Assembly (NCBI RefSeq): GCF_032854445.1
Contig: NC_088304.1
Location: 1,178,001 to 1,242,000, forward strand
Length of the DNA stretch: 64,000 nt
From: Liolophura sinensis
Taxonomy: Eukaryota > Mollusca > Polyplacophora > Chitonida > Chitonidae
Reading direction: 5' to 3'
Below, one piece after another: positions 13,201 to 28,200 of this stretch (position 1 is the first letter of the stretch; each line of letters starts with the position of its first letter). Below the pieces are notes generated by a model. That model was not told the origin of the DNA. It did not search any database and saw nothing but the letters and a program-made list of their open reading frames with translations. A program made the translations under genes and the position numbers.

Positions 13201-16200
13201 TGGCCGTTTTGGGCGTTGTGGGGATCGTTGCCATCGTAGCGCCATCGGGCTGGGTCTTGGATTGGGACTAGGGCCGCCCAGAGAGGCCCAACCTGCGGGA
13301 CAGTCCGGCAGAGGTTTCCCCCACGATGAAGGCTCCTCGATCTACTACCATCGATGGGGAGGTGGAAATCCCGCTGGATGGCAGCTACTCCGAGCAGGGG
13401 ACCTACCGCTACGCTAGCGTGGCGTCTGACGCTAAAGTCTGCTCAACTGTTGGGACGTAAGTAGGATTTGTACTTGTTCACTTTCATTTCGCTTGTAAAC
13501 TTACTGTATTCGCCGCACATTATATCTCTCGCAACGGGACCGCTGATTTTTAAAATTTTATGATTTCTAATGTTGAAATAAGCGGTGTTTAAAGAAGAGG
13601 GCGCCCAGGTGTTGTGGACATAATCATTAGTTTCTGCTTATAGCGAAACAAGTTTTTAATATTAAAGTTTATATTTTGTTACATGTTTCACATAGCTTAG
13701 ACTCTACTGCATGCACTATCTGTACTATTCGCCTACACCTTTGCTGTCTTTTTGACAATTTCTGTCTCATTCTGTGGCGTGGACGAGTGATAATTCCAAG
13801 ATATCTGGCTTCATTTCTGTCCTACTTAAAACTGCCACGACGTCAACATTTTGCACGTGAAGCTCTAGTTTTCGCGCACTGCGAGCGCACAGGCGTGTTT
13901 GACCTTTCACCTCACGGCACATCAACGCATCAATTCGTTGTCATTTTAAAAGCATCCGGGTCTTCCTACGTCTTCTTCACTCTAGAAGAAGCTTTCAAAA
14001 CAACATTGTTGTCCTCCTTTACATTCTGAGCTGTTCTATAGCCAGGTTGTGAGATGTTTTTAGATGGTGTCAGTTTTACAATTTTATAGTTTGACTGAGC
14101 TTTTCTGAAAACTTACCCTATCAGTGGTCGTTGCCAGTGGTTGGAAAAGGTACATAAATGTCTCCGCCTATGTCCCTAATGTCCCTCACTGCAGAACAAG
14201 GAAGAGTTTTTCATAATTATCCGGCTTTTATCTTAGCCTGGCATGTGGGATGGTGCGGAATGGCACCCTAAGTAGAGGTGTTGTATCCCACTGCATCAAT
14301 ACAAAGGGCATTTACTTATTACGTATTATGGGACAAACGGCACTCATTTCGATATAACACCTGTATCAGCCTTTCACACTTGAACAGTTTTAATTTACTC
14401 CAAATTTAGAGGGCATTCAACCCTTCATCCTCAGTGAGCCGTTACAGGAGGTTTTGAAAAACTTGAGGAGTAAAAGTCTTTAAAACATTTACCGTTTAAA
14501 TATGCACGGATGATAATATCCCAACACAAGCTTAACATAATTCAAAATTCAAATAGTAAAACAGTAAAATTATCATCTCATTATCTTGATTTTATTTAAT
14601 TATTTATATATTTATTTGTTCGTTGTTTACATCATACTCATGGATATTTCACTCATAATATGACGACTAGCATTTAAGGGTGGAATGAAACGGGGAAGAG
14701 CCCGGGAGAAACCCACAGACTAAGGCAGCTTTTGACATTAATGTGGAGAAACGTGCTTTGCAAGGTCGCTTATGATGTTTTAGTGCCAAATGAGTTACAG
14801 TTTCGTCAAACCACATTTTCCTGGAATTAATTTACTCATTTGGCGTCGTCAACAGATATTATGTATTCATAGATTAGGGCTTTATGTTTCGGCAAAAGTC
14901 AAAGACGTGTAAGGTTTTTACGTACCAGTAAGATGCCTTCTGACCACGCATGTGTGCCCCCTGTGGATAGATAAGTGTGTATGGGTTATTTATTTATTTA
15001 TTTGATTTGATTTGTGTTTCACGCTGTACTCAAGAACATTTCCCTTATACGACGGTGGCCAACATTATGGTGGAAAGAAACCGGACAGAGCCCAGGGGAA
15101 ACCCACGGCCATCCGCAGGTTGCTGGAAGACCTTCTCACTTACGGCCGGAGAGGAAGCCAGCATGAGCTAGACTTGAACTCACAGCAACCACATTGGTGA
15201 AAGGCTCCTGAATAATTGAATTGTGGTGGTTGTGAGAGACTCCTGGGTCATTACGCAGCGCTAGCGCGCTAACCAATTGAGCCACGAAGGCCCCCTGTAT
15301 GGGTTATAATGGCACTCATAAATAGCTACAGTAAGCACATCACGGAAGAGTGAGAAAAGTATTCTCAGCATATAAATAGGCTCTGGAGGCTAAAACGACA
15401 ATATTGTATGAAAATGTGTCCTACCCTACATGCGCTTTCCGCAGCTTGACCCACCTACTGCCGCTTTATTCTGTTGTGTTGACACGGTGCATAGTTTCAA
15501 AAGATTGTCCAGGACAGATCAGGTATAGCCAGTCAACTGGAACATGTCAGTGACCGTGCTCCACAGAGCATTGATATGCTTCATAATGGAAAAGAAGCAA
15601 ATCTAGGTCTTTATAAATAGATCAACCGCGTTTTTTTTTCTTTCAGCAAGTTGGAATACCTATATACATAAATAAGCGGTTTCCTCTCACCATAATGCAA
15701 GCCGCCGTTGTATAAGTGAAATATTCTTGAGTACGGCGTAAAACACCAATCAAATAAATAAATAAATAAATAAAATAAACAGTTGTAATTACGACTCAGC
15801 CACTAAGCTTCTGGATGAATGAATGCTTGAGGTTTATCGCAGTACTTAACAATTTTCAGTCATATGACGACGAGGAGTCATTATGTGTGTGGATATATAT
15901 TGTGTCTTCAAGTGGCAGGAAGTCCATGTCGCCAACGCGACGCCACCACTGAAATATCATGCCGATGACACCTCACCCAGTCGCATTATATACTGACACC
16001 ATGGCAACCAGTCCTGTTTTCCTTGCTCCAACGTCTCGGTGCTGTGCGCCAAGCGGGGCAGCAACGAGTAGCATTTTAAAGTCTTTGGTACGACCCGACC
16101 CGGGTTTGACCCGGGTCTCCGATTTCGAATTCGACGCTCTAACCATTAGGTCACCGAATCGGTCGACAAGTCTCTGAGTGGACACCAGTCAATCATGAGC

Positions 16201-19200
16201 GCCATATCAGGTAGAACAGTTTTTGGAGGGCATAAAAAGGTTATTTCGGACAAATCTCCAAGGCGTTCAATCTTAAAGCTGAAATGTCACCTACAACTAT
16301 ATAATGATGTTGAATCCAACATTTTAGCAGCAAAACATGTATAGTAACGAAAACATTCTAAGCTCGTCTGTACACAGAACATAGGACAAACACGGCTGTA
16401 TGCAGGAGTCTCTTCTACAGAGAACAAACAGACCTGCATGGTACAGCTGACCTGGAGGCCTACATATACGATCATCTGAAGACCTTTACACGCATTAACC
16501 TTGTTTTTCACTGATTAGTTCAAGGGAATACAGGAGTAGTGCAACTCCGAAAAACGGAAGACTCGTTTTGACTCCATAGTTCGGCACTTTATTTATCAGG
16601 AGAACATCAGTTTAAATGCATCAATTTAAATATTTTGAATGTTCCCATGTGGTGAGCTACGATGCTGAGGGTCATATCACCATGCCGAAAGTAGGGAGTA
16701 TGTAGGGAGAGCATAACTGCTTACATTTTACACGAGCGATGTTATACAATACACCATCATTAGTAATTCTAGATCATTCTAATAAACTACAAGGGTCCCT
16801 GTTGCCTAGTGGTTAGAGTGCCAGTGAAGCACAATGACACAGGAGCCTGCCTGCAGTCCTCGTCATCCGTATGTGAAAAGTTCTGCCAGCAACCTGCGAA
16901 TGGTCAGGACTTGTCCCACCCCCGGCTCTGCTCCGTTTCCTCTAGCCGCTGGCCTCGGTCGTACAAGTGAAATATTCTTGAGTACAGCGTAAAACACCAA
17001 TGAAATAAATAAATTGCAAGTAATATAGGCTTTTTTAAACCAAATTCCCCTTAAGCCGTGGTGCTAGAGGTTACTATGTAATGTAATTTGTTACTATTTA
17101 ACCATTTACAATAAAACTCTGAGGTAAACAGAGAAAAGGCCGTCTTTCACGGGTAACCTATGACACAGACGTTAATGGAAGTGTGTCAAATTTTTATGAC
17201 ATTCTGTATGCGTCAATCTCTAACTCTGTTCCAAATGTTCTAATTCGTGAGCGCAAATTTCCACCTTGGTTTGATCAAGATCTACTAGCCGTTCTTAAAG
17301 ATCAGTCTTATAACATCTAGAAAAAAAAGACAAAAATGACATTCATTTTTCTAATTTCGCTGCTCTGCGAAAAACATTCAAAAAGTTAAAACGGGAAAAA
17401 TATAAGGAATATATTTCAAATGTTGAGTCAGAAACGGAAAACAACCCGAAACGATTCTGGGGTTTCGTAAAAGCCAAGCAATCACACGGCTCAATTCCGG
17501 GCTCTGTCAAGTATGAAAATATTGAGGCTAATGGCATCAACTCAGTCACAGAGTTGTTTAACGATTTTTTCTGTAGTGTTTTTACCAGACCCCAAACAAC
17601 GGAAATGCCTCTGCTCTCTGTTCAGTGTAATGACAAATATCCACAAGGCCTGTGGATATGACAATATTTCAGGTCTACTATTGAAAGAGTTTGCAGAGGA
17701 ACTGGCCGTTCCCCTAAGCTTAATTTTCAATGCATCTCTTCAGAATGGGTGCTTCCCAACAGATTTTAAGAGAGCTAACGTGATTCCAATTTTCAAAAAA
17801 GGCGACCGGACTGTCGTTACTAATTACCGCCTATATCTTTGCTACTACTCTTCAGTAAAATTTTTTAAAAGGCTGTATATGAAACACTGTTTCAACATGT
17901 TCGAATCAAAATAGCCTTAAATCAACATGGATTTTTTCGTAACCGTGACACAGTTACCAACCTAGAGTGTTATGTTGATGGTATCACGAAGGCTTTTGAC
18001 GCAAAACTGCAGATCGATGCTGTGTACCTAGACCTATGTAAAGCTTTCGACAGTGTCTCTGATGATATGCTGATACATTAACTGAAGCAGTATGGCTTCC
18101 AACGCCCACTGTTCAAATGGGTGCCCTCCTATCTCAAAGGCCGGTCGCAACGAGTTGCCCTACCGGGCGCAGAATCTTCATGGAAGCCGGTGTTATCCGG
18201 CGTACCGCAAGGGTCTTTGATTGGTCCTCTACTGTTTAGTTTATATGCAAACGACATGTCTTCTTGTGTTCGGCACTCTAAATTGTCACTGTATGCAGAT
18301 GACAGTAGCTTTTCAAACAAGTGCGTTCCGCGCAAGAATGTGAGCTATTACAGGATGACCTTGCACGTTTAACAAACTGGTGTTCAGTTTGGCAGATTAA
18401 GTTAAACGTGGACAAGTGTTGTGTGATATCATTCACGAATAAGACCAACAAAATTATATCTAATTATAGCATAGGCGGACGTGCACTTGAAAGAGTTGAG
18501 ACTGTGAAAAATCTTGGGATAACATTGACCAGTAATTTGAATTTTCGAGTACATGTGACCAATACCGTTAAAAAAGGTTATAAAATGCTTGGTTTTCTCA
18601 AGCGATCGTGCATTTCTTTTACAAAAACCAAGTCACTTGTATCCCTGTACAGATCTTCAGTTCGCTCCAACTTGGAGTATGGGTCAATTATATGGTCCCC
18701 CACCCAAAAATATCTCTCAGACAAGTTAGAGTCCGTTCAAAAACAGTTTAACAAATATTTGTGTTTTAAAACTAATGACGCTTATTCCTCCGAAAAATAC
18801 AGTGGTTTGTGTAAACATTTTCAGCTGACCACACTAGCTGATCGCCGTTGAGCTGCAGATTTAAAGTTCTTACACAAATGTGTTCACTCTATCGTTGACT
18901 CGCCTTACCTAGTACAGCAGGTCAACTTTAGTTTTCCTGCCCGGGCCTTACGACAAACGGCAACTTTCCGGCCTGCGTCAACTAGAATTAACACTCGAAA
19001 ACATTCTTTTTTCATTCGAGCCATGAATTCCTATAATGACCTGAGTTCTAACCATTCCATAGAAATTTTTTCTTCACAACAATCTTTTAGACGGTCAGTT
19101 CACTCGTTTCTTTTTAACGGTTTTTCTGTGATTAACATATTTCGTGATCTTAACTTCTGATTATAACGGTTTACAATTCTTATTTCTTATGAAATTTCAA

Positions 19201-22200
19201 CAAGAATAGTTTTATATATTCACCTATGTTTACACGTTGGCTTATAACATTTCTGTATCAAGAATTACATCATATGTTTACCTGTGATTACACTATCTTT
19301 GTACAAAAATTGTTTTTTATATTTACCTGGCTCTACATATGCGTATTATACGCTTCTGTTACTCTGTATGTATCCCTGTTATCAGACCTGTAAGTGGGCT
19401 CCTGGCCTGTTGGCTCTGAGTATTAATAAACCATAAACCATAAACCATTTGCCAGCTATCACACTATCGTCGATGCTCTGGTTTTGCTCTATATGCTGTA
19501 CGTCTCACACTGTCGTTGCTGCTCTGGTTTTGCTCTCTGTGGTGTACGTCTGCCGCGCTGTCGTCACGACTCTGGTTTTGCGCTCTGGTTTTGCGTTAAG
19601 CAGTCAACATATCTCAACGCAGACGATAAAGTCACGTAGTAAAACAAAGTAGTTGGACGCGTATGTAGCTTTTCAGTGACTGATTTTTTTACCAGTGGAC
19701 TGCCATTAGCCTCAAGTGACGAAAAAGGGATACGAAATTTATCCCAGCCTTTTCTTCCATGTCCTGGTCTCCACTTATGGGATAAATGAAGAGTTGCCAT
19801 CAACACACAGCTGAGGAAGATGTTTTGTTATCGACTTACACACTAGCCTTTTTTCAGCATGATTGGAAACTGCTGAAAGATTCTCTTTGCATGACTCCGT
19901 GCTATTTTCCTACTTTACATACTGTCTTAGTTTGTGTTATACGTCATTTTGGGAGGTTACCTTATGATTATTGAACTGGAACGTCCTTACGAATGTCTGT
20001 TTCGAAGGATGGACAGATAGTGTGGCTTTTTGCCAGTGAAATGTGATGTGCTACTCAAATAGTGCTGTATATTGCAAGTGAAATATGATGTGCTACGCAA
20101 ATAGTGCTGTATATTGCAAGTGAAATATGATGTGCTACGCAAATAGTGCTGTATATTGCAAGTGAAATGTGATGTGCTACACAAATAGTGCTGTATATTG
20201 CGAGTGAAATATGATGTGCTACACAAATAGTGCTGTATATTGCGAGTGAAATATGATGTGCTACACAAATACTCACAAAAATCTTACTCACTACATAACT
20301 GATATCTACCATCAGTTTACCAGACGGATTAACTAGTATAGAACTAGGATGTTATAAATTCAGACTTTCTATAATATATATATATATATATATAATTCAG
20401 ATCTCCATAATGCGATTAAACTGTTCACCTTGGTCTCTTTGATAAACAGTATAGATTACCACGAAATTAAGGTAAAGAGTCTTGACGTGTATGCTCATCT
20501 CTTTGATAAACATGGTTAAGACTGTGTAGACCGCTTCGGTGGGCTAGTGGTTCGAACGTCTGCCTCTTAATCGGAAGATCCGAGAATAAACCCGGGTGGT
20601 GCATGGCATTCCAAAGACTTTAAAAATAGTACTTGTTGATGCCTCCCTCTGCGCTCAGCACTTGGTTGACCCAGTGTCAGTATAATGTGACTGGGTTGGG
20701 TGTCATGCCTGGTGCCCTCGGCGTGATATTTCAGTGACGGCAGCACTTTGGCGGCATGGAAGACACTATATATGCACACACACTCAGTGACTGCTCGTCG
20801 GCATATGACTGAGGAATCACACCCAATGATTGCTCGTCGGCATATGACTGAGGAATTACACCCAATGACTGCTCGTCGGCATATGGATGAGGAATTACAC
20901 CCAATGACTGCTCGTCGGCATATGGATGAGGAATTACACCCAATGACTGCTCGTCGGCATATGACTGAGGAATCACACCCAATGACTGCTCGTCGGTATA
21001 TGACTGAGGAATCACACCCAATGATTGCTCGTCGGCATATGACTGAGGAATTACACCCAATGACTGCTCGTCGGCATATGGATGAGGAATTACACCCAAT
21101 GACTGCTCGTCGGTATATGACTGAAGAATTGTTAAGTAGTACGTAAAAGCTCAGGCGTACATATTAAGACAGCATCCATTGTAACTTTATCAAACCTTGA
21201 CCAATACATTATAAAGGACATGCCACATAATCAAAGGATTTATGAATTAGATGAGTTAGTCATTAAATAATTTGACCATCTAGGTCGCGTGCTCGACTCC
21301 AGCGCTCGCTGTTTAGGCTGCAACATAAAGTAAATTGGCCTGTCATGTAGGCCTACTTTGCGACGGTTTAGCCTGAGCGAGCCATCTATACTTCTAACAA
21401 CAGTCAAAAGCACGGCTTTTACACATGAATCAAACAGTCATGCGAGATTCAGAGAATTACCGGGTCATCTGCTTTCACCACTTCGCCACCCAAGACATAC
21501 AGATATGATGCTCTTCTCAACCCTATGTTATACCTTGGTTCGAGAAGATGGGCCTTGCACAGATTTCATCAGTAATGTTTTCGCTTCAGATATCATTGAC
21601 ATTGTTTGTACATGTATTGTTTTCTCCGAAATTCACTGCTATCTCTCTGTTTCTGGATTCAGCAACATCATGGCCAGACAGGGTGGGTCGGCAGTAGACG
21701 CGGCTATCGCCACTCTCCTCTGTGTCGGGGTATGTAACATGCACAGCACCGGGATTGGCGGAGGACATTTCATGACCGTCTATATACGGTAAGTTCCGGA
21801 AGAGTTTAGGAGACCATTTCCACAAAAGATGTTAAATCACATTTCTCGTAATACTTTTTTCATAAATTATGTTGTGTGCAAGGCTCACTTGCACAAAGCA
21901 CAATTTCATAAATCACAATTTCACAATCATAAAATTGATTTTATCGTATATCACGCTATAACATTAAAGCCTGTTACAAAATAGGTTACAAGAACCAATA
22001 GAAGTTTAGTGAAATTGAACCCTACAGGTTATAGTGCTATATGGGGACGTAAATTACGATAGAACTTACAAAAACTTCATTAACGAGATTGAAAGTGGGC
22101 CGTCTTAATAAAAATGATAGTTAATAAACTGGGCGCTGTCTCATCTCATTGGTTGATCGTTGTACATCTTAACAGTCACAAAATATTACAGCCTGTCTAT

Positions 22201-25200
22201 TTTTGGGGTTTAGCAACACAAATTACGGTAGTGACCATGAACGATCCCACTGTCACCCTGTCTATTTGAGGTTTTTCAACATAAGTTACAGTAGTGACCA
22301 GGTATGGTCTTATTGTCACCCTGTCTATTTGGGGTTTAACGACACAAATTACGGTGGTGACCATGTATAGTTCCAGAGTCACCCTGTCTATGTGGGTTTA
22401 GCGACACAAATTACGGTAGTGACCATGAACGGTCCCTCTGTCACCCTGTCTATTTGGGTTTTTAGCGACACAATTTACGGTAGTGACCATGAACGGTTCC
22501 AGTGTCACCCTGTCTGTTGTGGGTTTTAGCGACACAATTTACGGTAGTGACCATGAACGGTTCCAGTGTCGCCCTGTCTGTTGTGGGTTTTAGCGACACA
22601 AATTACGGTCCCAGTGTCACTCTGTCTATTTGGGTTTTAGCGACGCAAATTACGGTAGTGACCATGAACGGTCCCTCTGTCACCCTGTCTATTTGGGTTT
22701 TAGCGACACAATTTACGGTAGTGACCATGAACGGTTCCAGTGTCACCCTATCTGTTGTGGGGTTTTTTGACACAATTTACGGTAGTGACCATGAACGGTT
22801 CCAGTGTCATCCTATCTGTTGTGGGTTTTAGCGACACAAATTACGGTCCCAGTGTCATCCTGTCTATTTGGGTTTTAGCGACACAGTTTACGGTAGTAAC
22901 CATGAACGGTTCCTCTGTCACCCTGTCTCTTGTGTGTTTAGCGACACAAATTACGGTCCCAGTGTCACCCTGTCTATTTGGGTTTTAGCGACGCAAATTA
23001 CGGTAGTGACCATGAACGGTTCCAGTGTCCCCCTATCTGTTGTGGGTTTTAGCGACACAAATTACGGTCCCAGTGTCACCCTGTCTATTTGGGTTTTAGC
23101 GACACAGTTTACGGTAGTGACCATGAACGGTTCCTCTGTCACCCTGTCTCTTGTGTGTTTAGCGACACAAATTACGGTCCCAGTGTCACCCTGTCTATTT
23201 GGGTTTTAGCGACGCAAATTACGGTAGTGACCATGAACGGTTCCAGTGTCACCCTATCTGTTGTGGCTTTTAGCGACACAAAGTACGGTCCCAGTGTCAC
23301 TCTGTCTATTTGGGTTTTAGCGACGCAAATTACGGTAGTGACCATGAACGGCCCCTCTGTCAACCTGTCTATTTGGGTTTTAGCGCCACAAATTACGGTA
23401 GTGACCATGAACGGTTCCAGTGTCACCCTGTCTGTTGTGGGTTTTAGCGACACAATTTACGGTAGTGACCATGAACGGTTCCAGTGTCACCCTATCTGTT
23501 GTGGGTTTTAGCGACACAAATTACGGTCCCAGTGTCACTCTGTCTATTTGGGTTTTAGCGACACAGTTTACGGTAGTAACCATGAACGGTTCCAGTGTCA
23601 CCCTGTCTCTTGTGTGTTTAGCGACACAAATTACGGTTCCAGTGTCACCCTGTCTATTTGGGTTTTAGCGACGCAAATTACGGTAGTGACCATGAACGGT
23701 TCCAGTGTCCCCCTATCTGTTGTGGGTTTTAGCGACACAAATTACGGTCCCAGTGTCACCCTGTCTATTTGGGTTTTAGCGACACAAATTACGGTAGTGA
23801 CCATGAACAGTCCCAACGTCACCCTTTCTTTTTGGGTTTTAGCGACACAAATTACGGTAGTGACCATGAACGGTCCCAGTGTCACCCTATCTATGTGGGG
23901 CTTAGCGACACAAATTACGGTAGTGACATTGAACGGTCTCAGTGGATTCTGTTTGTGTGGTGTTTTGCGACACAAATTACGGTAGTGACCATGAACGGTC
24001 TCAGTGTCACTCTGTCTATTTGAGGTTGAACGACACAAATTACCGTAGTAAACATGAACGGTCCAATGCCTTCCTGTCTGTTTTGTGTTTAGCGACAGAA
24101 ATCATATCGGTGTGACCATGAGCGGTCTCAGTGGCAGCTATGTTTAGTTTTCTCTTTGGGGTTTGTGGGTTTAACGTTCCAACTACCATGAACGGTAACA
24201 GTGCTGTAAGAACACGGAGCGGAGCCCTTACTGTCTGACTGATTGACTTATGGGTTGATTAATTGGTTCATTGATTCTATAATTGGATACTACGAATTCT
24301 ATTGTTCAACAGCATCTATAACATGGATTGTCCTCGGGCTCTGAATTTCTGAAGCTGAATTTCCGTAAAACGTTTAGGAACTGATGACAATATTTCACGT
24401 CTTCTCTAGGGAAAACAAGACAGCCTACAGTTTTTCTGCCCGCGAGGTGGCGCCACTAGCTGCTACGGAAGACATGTACGTGAACAAGTCTAAGGGCGCC
24501 TCCACCCTCGGTGAGTTGTAAACCATAATCTTCTTCAACGCCTGTACGTAAACACGTCGCCTAAGGGTGCCTCCACCTTCTGTATGTAGCCTAAAGCTAA
24601 GCTCACAATCATCCTCAACACATGTATGTGAACACGTCGTCTGTGAGACTCTCCATCCTCGACGAGTAGCCTAAACCAAGCCCACTATCATCCTCAACAC
24701 ATGTATGTGAACACGTCGTCTGTGGGTGTCTCCGTCCTCGACGAGTGGCCTAAAACCAAGCCCACAATCATCCTCAATATATGTATGTGAACACGTCGTC
24801 TGTGGGTGTCTCCATCCTTGACGAGTAGCCTAAAACCAAGCCCACAAGCATCCTCAATACATGTATGCGAACACGTCGTCTATGGGAGTCGCCATTCTCG
24901 GAGATGTGAACATGTCACGTATGTATGTGAACATGTCGCCTAAGGGTGTCTGTGCTCTCGATGAGCAGCCTAAAGCCAAGCCCACAATCATCCTCAATAC
25001 ATGTATTCGAACACGTCGCCTAAGGGTGTCTGTGCTCTCGGTGTGTAGCCTTGATCCAAGCCCACAATCATCCTTAATAGCCTACATGTTTGTGTTGACA
25101 AGGCCGTCACTAACTCCGGCGACACTCCCGTATCTTCCACACGCAGTCATCCTAAGTACATGTATGTGTTGACAAGGCCGTCACTAGCTCCGACGACACT

Positions 25201-28200
25201 CCCGTTTCTTCCACCCACAGTCATTCTAAGTACATGTATATGTTGACAAGGCCGTCACTAACTCCGACGACACTCCCTTATCTCCCACCCACAGTCATCC
25301 TAAGTACATGTATGTGTTGACAAGGCCGTCACTAACTCCGGCGACGTTCCCGTATCTTCCACCCACAGTCATTCTAAGTACATGTATATGTTGACAAGGC
25401 CGTCACTAACTCCGACGACACTCACGTATCTTCCACCCACAGTCATCCTAAGTATACGTATGTGTTGACAGGGCCGTCACTAACCCCGACGACACTCCCT
25501 TATCTCCCACCCACAGTCATCCTAAGTACATGTATGTGTTGACAAGGCCGTCACTAACTCCGGCGACACTCCCGTATCTTCCAGCCACAGTCATGCTAAG
25601 TACATGTATGTGTTGACAAGGCCGTCACTAACTCCGACGACACTCCCTTATCTTCCACCCACAGTCATCCTAAGTACACGTATGTGTTGACAAGGCCGCC
25701 ACTAACTCCGGCGACACTCCCGTATCTTCCACTCACAATAGCGACTGACGCAGTATAACTAACAAATCCTTGAGCACAGAGCGTGCATCAACCACAAATC
25801 AAGTACATAATTAAATAAGGATGTGATACTGTGGTTGCTAGCGGAATTCAGACCGTCTTCTTTGATGAAAGTTGCATGGTTTGCTTATTACTGCTCTGAT
25901 GTGGCATTTTCCCCTTACTTTTTTTGCGTTTATATCTTGGCTATTCTCTACATGCAGTGTTTTTTGTCCTCGCCGCTAGGTGGCCTGTCGATAGGCGTTC
26001 CTGGAGAGATTGGGGGGATGTTTGCTGCTCACCAGAAGTTTGGGAGAGTCAAGTGGAAGAAGCTGTTCGAACCCACGATCCGTTTGTGTGAGGAAGGTGT
26101 ACCAGTGTACAGGGCTCTGTACGCCGCCATAGAGGCCACCAAGGTCAGGGACTTCTGGAAAGATTTCCCCAAACTACGGTGAGTGCGAGTAAGTGGAGAG
26201 GGTGTAAAGGCGAATTCGCACCGGGAGGGGAAGGGGTCGTTTGTGGGTGGATCCAGAGGGTGGATATCTATGTGTGGATATGGATAGGCGGGTAGGTGTT
26301 AGTGTAGGGCCTGTTCGTATGAGTCGGTGAGTGTCTTCTGGTGAATTTATAATATTGTCTACTGATAAATACGAGTGGGTGGATACAATTTTGAGTGCTG
26401 TCGGATAGGTCCTTCGGCGGATTTATAATAGGGATGGGGTGTCTTCAGGTGGATACAGATGCTGGATGAGTGGATTTGTGGATATAAATGGGTGTGGGAA
26501 TGTCTGTGGGTGGAGACGGATGAGTGAAAGCGAACTAGTAGGTTATCTGGATGTATACGGGTGGATGGAAGTGAATGGGTAGGGGTGTTTGTTGATTGTG
26601 TCATATGGGTCACAATGGCTTATATCAAACAATGTACAGTTTACGGTATTATACATCGTCTGGGAGCATTGCTTTTGTCGATTGTCTTTCATCAGTGAGC
26701 TTCTGACGAACCCAGATACCAACGAAACATACAAAATCGGAGAAAAGATGAAGAGGCCGAAGTTAGCCGAAACGTTACGGATTATCTCGGAGGAAGGTCC
26801 AGATGCTTTCTATAATGGCTCTCTGACGAAGAATATAACTCTGGATATGCAAGAAGCGGGTAAGGTGAAGCCTTATGTCAACGTTATTATAGGTGATGTG
26901 AGCTGATTTGTTTGTATTTCTTGCAGTGAGAACATTTTATTTCTTTTTTTTTGTATTTAGCAATAGCCTTTCCACATTTTTCTTGGACGAATGAACGAAT
27001 GGATCCAACACAGCCGATGTCCCACCACCCCTTCTCGTGACAACCTTACTTTTCATTCCCTTCCCGGTGAAAGCAATTCCGACGTGATATCTACATATAC
27101 TACTTGATGGACCAATAATTTTCAAACGTATTTCATTGGAAATCGACCTGCGGATTGTCCTGGGTTTCCCCCGCTCTTCCCTGGTTTCTTCCCACCATAA
27201 TGCTACCCGCCGTCTTATAAGTGAAATATTCTTGAGTACAGTGTAAAACACCAAACAAATAAATAAAATAAAAAAATTGTACTGGGTGCAGTAATGACAT
27301 TCTCATATCTACATGCATTGTACTGGATGCAGTAATGACATTCTCATATCTACATGCATTGTACTGGGTGCAGTAATGACATTCTCATATCTACATGCAT
27401 TGTACTGGATGCAGTAATGACATTCTCAAATGTACATGCATTGTACTGGATGCAGTAATGACATTCTCATATGTACATGCATTGTACTGGGTGCAGTAAT
27501 GGCATTCTCATATCTACGTGCATTGTACTGGGTGCAGTAATGACATCCTCATATCTACGTGCATTGTACTGGGTGCAGTAATGACATTCTCATGTCTACG
27601 TGCATTGTACTGGGTGCAGTAATGACATTCTCTTATCTACGTGCATTGTACTGGGTGCAGTAATGGCATTCTCATATCTACATGCATTGTACTGGGTGCA
27701 GTAATGACATTCTCATATGTACATGCATTGTACTGGGTGCAGTAATGACATTCTCATATCTACGTGCATTGTACTGGGTGCAGTAATGACATTCTCATGT
27801 CTACGTGCATTGTACTGGGTGCAGTAATGACATTCTCTTATCTACGTGCATTGTACTGGGTGCAGTAATGACATTCTCATATGTACATGCATTGTACTGG
27901 GTGCAGTAATGACATTCTCATATCTACATGCATTGTACTGGGTGCAGTAATGACATTCTCATATTTACATTCATTGTACTGGGTGCAGTAATGACATCCT
28001 CATATCTACGTGCATTGTACTGGGTGCAGTAATGACATCCTCATATCTACGTGCATTGTACTGGGTGCAGTAATGGCATTCTCATATCTACGTGCATTGT
28101 ACTGGGTGCAGTAATGACATTCTCATATGTACATGCATTGTACTGGGTGCAGTAATGACATTCTCATATCTACGTGCATTGTACTGGGTGCAGTAATGAC

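Noticed and set aside
18321-18851. Intact reverse transcriptase gene
   Set aside because: Only the C-terminal piece of a LINE polymerase; upstream parts lie in other frames with stops, so the element is dead.
22502-24023. Series of overlapping repetitive open frames on both strands
   Set aside because: They are produced by the 63-bp minisatellite; no start context, splice site or domain, and the same peptides appear in several frames.
26860-26906. Extension of GGT exon 6 to the stop at 26906
   Set aside because: The conserved frame requires the phase-1 donor at 26860 joining exon 7 ([11 protein letters not shown]); the extension is intron read-through.
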